Shown: piece by piece, positions 59,113-64,000 of the stretch
Position numbering within the stretch: position 1 is the first letter of the stretch
Layout: the number at the start of each line of letters is the position of its first letter
Assembly: GCF_000382285.1 (NCBI RefSeq)
Contig: NZ_KB907933.1
Coordinates: forward strand, 83,033 to 147,032
DNA: 64,000 bases
Direction of reading: 5' to 3'
DNA from: Solimonas variicoloris DSM 15731
GTDB taxonomy: Bacteria; Pseudomonadota; Gammaproteobacteria; Nevskiales; Nevskiaceae
Made by a program: the position numbers and the translations under genes
The notes under the pieces: model-generated
What the model was told of the DNA's origin: nothing
What the model saw: the letters and a program-made list of their open reading frames with translations, nothing else
Databases searched by the model: none

Positions 59113-59139
59113 TTGCCCCGGCAATATCTGCCTCGGCAA
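59113..59139 (-). promoter_or_regulatory. Tandem MarR operator-like dyads
   Basis: TTGCCCCGGCAA (59113-59124) and CTGCCTCGGCAA (59128-59139) are two near-identical dyads with 15-bp period, 22-49 bp before the marR start. A TTGACA -35-like box inside the palindrome CTGTCAAGCCTGACAG (59163-59178) lies just upstream. Confidence 0.6.
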
Positions 59140-59346
59140 ATACTGCGCTTGCAGGAATTAAGCTGTCAAGCCTGACAGTTTCGTGCCCGCCCCGCGCGCC
59201 GCCGCCTCCGCGCCGACGAGCCCGCCCCCGCCACGACGCCTGTCGCGGCGCGCAGCGCGCCGACGGCGGTGCGCGTCGGACACGGCACCGCCTCAACCGT
59301 GAGCGTGTGAGGAGGATGAGCGGGCGGCGGGCGGCGCCGTCCGGTT

Positions 59347-60603
59347 TCAGGCCGGCGGGGTCGCCCGCGCCGCCCGCCAGGGCTTGAGCGCGGCCGCGCG
59401 CAACTCGCGCAGGCGCGCGCCGATCGCCGGCCCCTGCAACTCCGGCGTCTGTGCCAGCACGTCGCGCGCCTGCAGCGTCGCGGCGATCGCGCGCGCCTCG
59501 CGCAGGTACGGCGCCTGCGGATAATCGGCGTCCTCGAAGCCGAGCCGACCGCGCGCGTCGGACAACGCCGCCTGCAGCACCTGCTCGAAGCGCTCGCCGG
59601 GACGGAACGCGTGCAGGCGTTCGAGCAGCTCGACCAGCGTCATCGGCCGCAGTTCCATTGCGCGATGGATCAGCAAATGCTCGCGCGTGTGCACGACGGC
59701 GAGATCGCGGTATTCGGCGGGCACCCGCAGGCGCGCCGAGAACGCTTCGACCAGCGGCACGCCGCGCACGTCGTGCATGCGGTGCGACGGCCATTCGGCG
59801 CGCGGCGTCAGCGCCTTGCCGAGATCGTGGACCAGCGCCGAGTAGCGCACCGGCAGGCCGTAGCCGAGGCGCGCGGCGACGTCGACGCACAGCAGCGTGT
59901 GCACGAGGCTGTCGACTTCCGGATGGTAGTCGGCGCGCTGCGGCACGCCGGACAGCGCCGCCAGCTCCGGCAGCACGCGCGCCAGCGCGCCGCAGTCGCG
60001 CAGCGTGGTGAAGAACACGCTCGGCGCGGCGGTGGCCAGTGCCTTCTTCATTTCCTGCCAGACGCGCTCGGGCACCAGGTGATCGACCTCGCCGCTGGCA
60101 ACGATCTGCCGCAGCAGCGCCTGCGTCTCCTCGGCGACATGAAAGCCGAGCGGCGCGAAGCGCGCCGCGAAGCGCGCCAGGCGCAGCACGCGCACCGGAT
60201 CCTCGACGAAGGCTTCGGAAACGTGGCGCAGCTGGCGCGCCTGCAGATCGCGCACCCCGCCGTACGGATCGACCAGCGTGCCGTGCTCGTCCTCGGCGAT
60301 CGCGTTGACGGTCAGATCGCGGCGGCGCAGGTCGTCCTCGAGCGTGACGTCCGGGCCGGTGTGGAAGGCGAAACCCTGGTAGCCGCGCCCGGACTTGCGC
60401 TCGGTGCGCGCCAGCGCGTGCTCCTCGCCGGTGTGCGGATCGAGGAACACCGGAAAGTCCTTGCCGACCGGCTTGTAGCCGCGCGCCGCCATGTCCTCCG
60501 GCGTGCTGCCGACCACGACCCAGTCGCGTTCCTGGACCGGCAGGCCGAGCAGGCGGTCGCGCACCGCGCCGCCGACCAGATAGCGGCGGAAGCCCGTGCT
60601 CAC
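59347..60603 (-). CDS. cca: Multifunctional CCA tRNA nucleotidyltransferase
   Basis: 418 residues, the E. coli-type bacterial CCA enzyme. Nucleotidyltransferase head YLVGGAVRD with DWVVVG acidic pair, [10 protein letters not shown], the [10 protein letters not shown] neck, and a C-terminal HD domain ([11 protein letters not shown]). It adds and repairs the 3' CCA of tRNA. The start is GTG at 60603, overlapping the slt stop by 4 bp (GTGA); no better ATG exists. Confidence 0.95.
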   Translation of the reverse strand: MSTGFRRYLVGGAVRDRLLGLPVQERDWVVVGSTPEDMAARGYKPVGKDFPVFLDPHTGEEHALARTERKSGRGYQGFAFHTGPDVTLEDDLRRRDLTVNAIAEDEHGTLVDPYGGVRDLQARQLRHVSEAFVEDPVRVLRLARFAARFAPLGFHVAEETQALLRQIVASGEVDHLVPERVWQEMKKALATAAPSVFFTTLRDCGALARVLPELAALSGVPQRADYHPEVDSLVHTLLCVDVAARLGYGLPVRYSALVHDLGKALTPRAEWPSHRMHDVRGVPLVEAFSARLRVPAEYRDLAVVHTREHLLIHRAMELRPMTLVELLERLHAFRPGERFEQVLQAALSDARGRLGFEDADYPQAPYLREARAIAATLQARDVLAQTPELQGPAIGARLRELRAAALKPWRAARATPPA

Positions 60604-62537
60604 GGCCGGCGCACCGGCTGCAGCAGCTCGTCGAAATCGCGGATGCGGCCGGTGGTCTGCCAGTCGTGCACGGCGATGTGCCAGGCGATGCGCTGCACAT
60701 AGCCGCGCGTCTCGTTGTACGGCACGTTCTCGATCCACACGTCGGCATCCATCGGCGCCGGCGGCAGCCAGCGCGCGACCGCGTTCGGGCCGGCGTTGTA
60801 CGAGGCCACCGTCAGCACGAACTGGCCGTCGTAGCGGTCGGTCATCTGCCGCAGATACGCACTGCCGAGGGTGACGTTGAGCTCGGGATCGAACAGGTCT
60901 TCGCGGTCCGGCCTGGGCAGGCCCAGCTTGCGGGCGACGTCGCGCGCGGTGCCGAGCTTGATCTGCAGCAAGCCGAGCGCGTCCGACGAGGACGCCGCGC
61001 GCGCCAGGAACAGGCTTTCCTGACGCATCACGCCGTAGATCCAGGCCGGCGGCAGATCGGTCTGCCGCGCCGCGTGGCGGATCTGCTTGTCGTAGGCGCG
61101 CTTCGGGTAGAGCTGGTCGAGCGCGTCGCTGGCATCCATCTGCGACAGCAGCAGCACAGTCTGCCAGTGCCAGCCCCAGTGCGACGCGAGCAGCGCGGCC
61201 TGCACGCGCGCGGCTTCGTCCAGCTTCTGCGTCGCCGCGCGCCACTCCAGATTGGCCCAGTCGATCTCGTCGACGTAGTACAGCTCGCGTGCGCGCAGCA
61301 GCGCGGGGTCCTGCAGCAGGCGCTGCTGCACGTCGGCGGCGGCCGCGAGCGCGCGGCGCCGCGGCGTATAGGGGGCACCGAGCCGCCAGGCCGCGAGCAC
61401 GCTGTAGTAGCCGTTGTCCTGCGCCAGCGGCGCATAGAGCGCGCGCGCTTCGTCGCCGCGGCCGAGACGCTCGGCGACGCGCGCGCGCCAGTAGGTCCAG
61501 CGCGGCTCGGCGGCCATCGCCGCCGGCAGCGCCTGCAGCCATTGCCCGGCCTGCGCCCACTCGCCGCTCCACAGCGCGTTGCGGATGCGCCACTCGTGCA
61601 CGCGCGCGTCGAGCGCATCGGCCGGCAACTGCCGGAAATACGCGAGCGCTTCCGGCGCGCGGCTCCAGGCCAGACCCAGCGCGACGGCACGCGTCAGTTC
61701 GTCGTATTGCGGCGGCGGCAGACGACCGGCGCCGAAGCGCGCCAGCAGCGCTGCGGCGGCCGCGGTATCGCGCCGCGCCAGCTTCTGGAAAGCGGCGCTG
61801 AGCGCCGGCCATTCAACTGCGGCCTGCGGATCGGCGGCCAGCGCCGCCAGCGTGCCCTGCGGATCGTCGAGCAGGCGCTGCCATTGCCGCAACGGCGCGG
61901 CGCGCTCGGCCGGCAGCGACGCGATCAGACTGGCGGCGAGCGCGGTGTTGCCGTCGGCGAGCGCCTTGCGCGCGCGCTGCTCGGCGGCCTCGGCGGTGAT
62001 CGCGCCGCGGTCCTGCAGCCACTGGAACGGCGCGACGCAGGCCTGCGGCATTTGCGGCGCCTCGCGCCAGAACGCCAGCAGTTCGTCCTGCCATGCGCCC
62101 GGCTGCGGGCGCGCCGGATCGGCGCCGGCGAGCCGCGCCTGCCAGCGATGGCAGACGAGACGCGGGTCGGACTCGCCGCGGTCCTGCGCGAGGAAGGCCG
62201 GCCACTGCGCGCGCTGCGCGAGATCGAGCAGCCATTGCCGGCGCAGCTCGCGCGACACCGGCAGATCCGGATTGCGGTCGAGGAAGTCGGCGATCGCCGC
62301 GTCGAGCGCGCCGGGCTGCGCGCGCGGCAGCTGCGCCTGCAGGCGCGCCGCCTGCAGATACGGATACAGCGCGTAGTCGCGCAGCGCGCGGCGGTCCTCG
62401 CCGTCCGGCGCACGGCCGGCGCGAGCCTCGGCGAGCGCGGCGCGGAACTGATCGCGCAGCGCCGTCGCATCGCTGGCCTGGGCCGTCACGGCGAGCAGGC
62501 CGCCGGCCAACAGCGCGAGGCTTTGCAAGATCTTCAT
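60600..62537 (-). CDS. slt: Soluble lytic murein transglycosylase
   Basis: 645 residues, matching Slt70. Signal peptide ([21 protein letters not shown]), a long all-helical superhelical U-ring, then the SLT catalytic domain with Glu in [17 protein letters not shown] and [13 protein letters not shown]. It cleaves peptidoglycan to 1,6-anhydromuropeptides in the periplasm. GAGG before ATGACC supports ATG at 62537. Coupled to cca by the GTGA overlap. Confidence 0.95.
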   Translation of the reverse strand: MKILQSLALLAGGLLAVTAQASDATALRDQFRAALAEARAGRAPDGEDRRALRDYALYPYLQAARLQAQLPRAQPGALDAAIADFLDRNPDLPVSRELRRQWLLDLAQRAQWPAFLAQDRGESDPRLVCHRWQARLAGADPARPQPGAWQDELLAFWREAPQMPQACVAPFQWLQDRGAITAEAAEQRARKALADGNTALAASLIASLPAERAAPLRQWQRLLDDPQGTLAALAADPQAAVEWPALSAAFQKLARRDTAAAAALLARFGAGRLPPPQYDELTRAVALGLAWSRAPEALAYFRQLPADALDARVHEWRIRNALWSGEWAQAGQWLQALPAAMAAEPRWTYWRARVAERLGRGDEARALYAPLAQDNGYYSVLAAWRLGAPYTPRRRALAAAADVQQRLLQDPALLRARELYYVDEIDWANLEWRAATQKLDEAARVQAALLASHWGWHWQTVLLLSQMDASDALDQLYPKRAYDKQIRHAARQTDLPPAWIYGVMRQESLFLARAASSSDALGLLQIKLGTARDVARKLGLPRPDREDLFDPELNVTLGSAYLRQMTDRYDGQFVLTVASYNAGPNAVARWLPPAPMDADVWIENVPYNETRGYVQRIAWHIAVHDWQTTGRIRDFDELLQPVRRP

Positions 62538-62588
62538 GGTCATCCTCGACTCGCGGCGCTCCATGGTAACGGAGGCGGCGCGCGCGGC

Positions 62589-63530
62589 TTACTCGGCCTG
62601 CACCATCGGCTCGTCGGGCAGGAAGCGCACGCCCTTCATGCCGCAGGCGAGGATGGCGTCACGCAGCTGCACGACGGCCTGGCGGCGCGGAAAGGTCTTG
62701 CGCCAGACCAGCGCGATGCGCCGGTGCGGACCGGGCGGCACGAAAGGCTTGGCGATCAGGCCGGCGCGGTCTTCCGGACGGTTCTCGGCCGAGGACTGCG
62801 GCAGCACGGTGATGCCGAGCCCGCCGACGACCATGTGGCGGATCGTCTCCAGCGAGCTGCCGGACTGCGGCTGCGGTCCGTCGCGATCCGGATCGACGCA
62901 CTTCGGGCAGGCTTCGATGACCTGATCGCGGAAACAGTGGCCGGGTCCGAGCAGCAGCAGCTTCTCGCCGGCGAGCTGCCGGGCCGGGATCGCCTCAGCC
63001 GCGGCCCAGTGATGATCGGGCGGCAGCAGCACGACGAAATCCTCGTCGTAGACCGGCCAGGCCGACAGGCCGTTGAGATCGATCGGCAGCGCGACGCAGA
63101 CCACGTCGAGCTCGTTCTCGCGCAGCTGTTCGAGCAGCTTGGCGGTGAAGTTCTCCTCGATCACCAGCGGCATCTGCGGCGCGCGCTCGCGCAGCAGCGG
63201 CACCAGGCTCGGCAACAGGTACGGCCCGACGGTATAGATCGCGCCGAAGCGCAGCGGGCCGGCCAGCTCGTCCTGGCCTTCGCGCGCCAGGTCCTCGATC
63301 AGGCGCGTCTCGGCGAGCACGCACCTGGCCTGGGCGATGATGCGCTCGCCGATCGGCGTCGGCCGGGCTTCGCCGCGATTGCGCTCGAACAGCAGGACGC
63401 CGAGCTCGTCTTCGAGCTTCTTCAGCGCGACCGACAGCGTCGGCTGCGACACGAACGAGCGCTCGGCGGCGCGGCCGAAGTGACGTTCCTTGTCGAGATT
63501 GACGAGATAGCGAAGTTCAGTGAGGGTCAT
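62589..63530 (-). CDS. oxyR: Hydrogen peroxide-sensing regulator OxyR
   Basis: 313-residue LysR regulator. N-terminal helix-turn-helix (FGRAAERSFVSQPTLSVALK). The two redox cysteines are visible as GHCFRDQVIEAC, nine positions apart as Cys199 and Cys208 in E. coli. Oxidation forms a disulfide that activates peroxide-defence genes, with katG at 31770 the obvious local target. Confidence 0.94.
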   Translation of the reverse strand: MTLTELRYLVNLDKERHFGRAAERSFVSQPTLSVALKKLEDELGVLLFERNRGEARPTPIGERIIAQARCVLAETRLIEDLAREGQDELAGPLRFGAIYTVGPYLLPSLVPLLRERAPQMPLVIEENFTAKLLEQLRENELDVVCVALPIDLNGLSAWPVYDEDFVVLLPPDHHWAAAEAIPARQLAGEKLLLLGPGHCFRDQVIEACPKCVDPDRDGPQPQSGSSLETIRHMVVGGLGITVLPQSSAENRPEDRAGLIAKPFVPPGPHRRIALVWRKTFPRRQAVVQLRDAILACGMKGVRFLPDEPMVQAE

Positions 63531-63583
63531 GCCCTCAAGCTTAACCGAGCGCTGCGCCGCGGGCCGCCGGCCCGAAGGCCGGC

Positions 63584-64000
63584 TTACATGAACTGCTCGT
63601 TGCCGACGATGCCGATGTTGGTGACGCCCAGACGCTGGGCGTCGGCCAGCGCCGCGGCCACGTATTTGTATTCGACCAGCCGGTTCGGGCGGATGTGGAA
63701 TTCCGGCTGCTGCGCCTGCGCCGCGGCCGCCACGAAGCGCGATTTCATCGTCTCGCGGCTGATCGCTTCGCCGTTCCAGATGTAGGTGCCGTCGAAGTCG
63801 ATTTCCAGTTCCACCACCGGCGGCGGCTGCACGTTCTCCATCGGCGGCGTCGCCTGCGGCATGTCCAGCTTCACCGCGTGCGTCTGCACCGGGATGGTGA
63901 TGATCAGCATCACCAGCAGCACCAGCATCACGTCGATCAGCGGTGTGGTGTTGACGTCCACCACCACTTCCGGATCGCCGGAGCCGCTGCCGCTTCCTAC
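63584..64000 (-). CDS. exbD: ExbD/TolR-type biopolymer transport protein, 5' end missing
   Basis: 138 C-terminal residues are inside the window; the start lies beyond base 64000. A Gly/Ser/Asp-Pro-Glu leader precedes VVDVNTTPLIDVMLVLLVML, the single TM helix with the essential Asp, then ITIPVQTHAVKLDMPQATPP and a periplasmic domain. Works with ExbB and TonB to power outer-membrane receptors using the proton gradient. Could energise the TonB-dependent receptor at 5270. Confidence 0.9.
   Translation of the reverse strand, partial: VGSGSGSGDPEVVVDVNTTPLIDVMLVLLVMLIITIPVQTHAVKLDMPQATPPMENVQPPPVVELEIDFDGTYIWNGEAISRETMKSRFVAAAAQAQQPEFHIRPNRLVEYKYVAAALADAQRLGVTNIGIVGNEQFM

Overview
The window reads as chromosome of a high-GC gammaproteobacterium. 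The housekeeping layout supports this: rpsU-yqeY-dnaG-rpoD with tsaD divergent, glnA next to ntrBC, oxyR, slt, cca and an exbD end. The mix of steroid-type catabolic genes with a large TonB receptor would fit Nevskiales/Solimonadaceae-like bacteria, but that placement is inference. No rRNA, tRNA, CRISPR array, insertion sequence or prophage was seen.

Region 1 (1-21.5 kb) is an accessory catabolic region. It opens with the tail of an acyl-CoA synthetase, then an HD hydrolase, a bacteriohemerythrin and an OmpA-type protein. A dense set of lipid/steroid-type genes follows: four SDR dehydrogenases, a TonB-dependent receptor, an antibiotic-biosynthesis-monooxygenase-fold protein, a YceI lipoprotein, three NTF2-fold proteins (one a clear ketosteroid isomerase with its catalytic Tyr/Asp/Asp), an LCMT-type methyltransferase, a metallo-beta-lactamase lipoprotein, a 3-ketosteroid-dehydrogenase-like flavoprotein, an HsaA-like flavin monooxygenase, a GH5 endoglycosylceramidase-like lipoprotein, a KshA-like Rieske oxygenase and a LuxR-type regulator. 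Together these suggest uptake, oxidation and ring opening of a steroid or similar polycyclic lipid. An 18-bp dyad lies 72-78 bp before the start codons of three of these genes.

Region 2 (21.9-30.5 kb) holds nitrogen control (ntrC, ntrB, a DUF4124 protein, and glnA with a recognisable sigma-54 promoter), a beta-carbonic anhydrase, a Kef-type antiporter, glyQ and a glutathione S-transferase. Region 3 (30.6-34.3 kb) holds lpxO, katG and an unlisted 54-codon membrane peptide gene; it separates glyQ from glyS. Region 4 (34.4-43.5 kb) is core: glyS, gmhB, folB, tsaD, rpsU, yqeY, dnaG, rpoD. DnaG lacks all four ligands of its usual zinc ribbon.

Region 5 (43.5-54.4 kb) has two small outer-membrane proteins, two tandem cytochromes c, convergent ppx and ppk, an EcsC protein, an NRDE protein, a low-GC ORFan, ogt, a frameshifted small exported protein, a pteridine reductase and uppP. 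Region 6 (54.4-59.1 kb) is one translationally coupled drug-efflux operon marR-nodT-emrA-emrB with tandem operator-like dyads before marR. Region 7 (59.3-64 kb) has cca and slt (GTGA overlap), oxyR and the 3' part of an exbD gene. OxyR probably controls katG, and NtrBC probably controls glnA.
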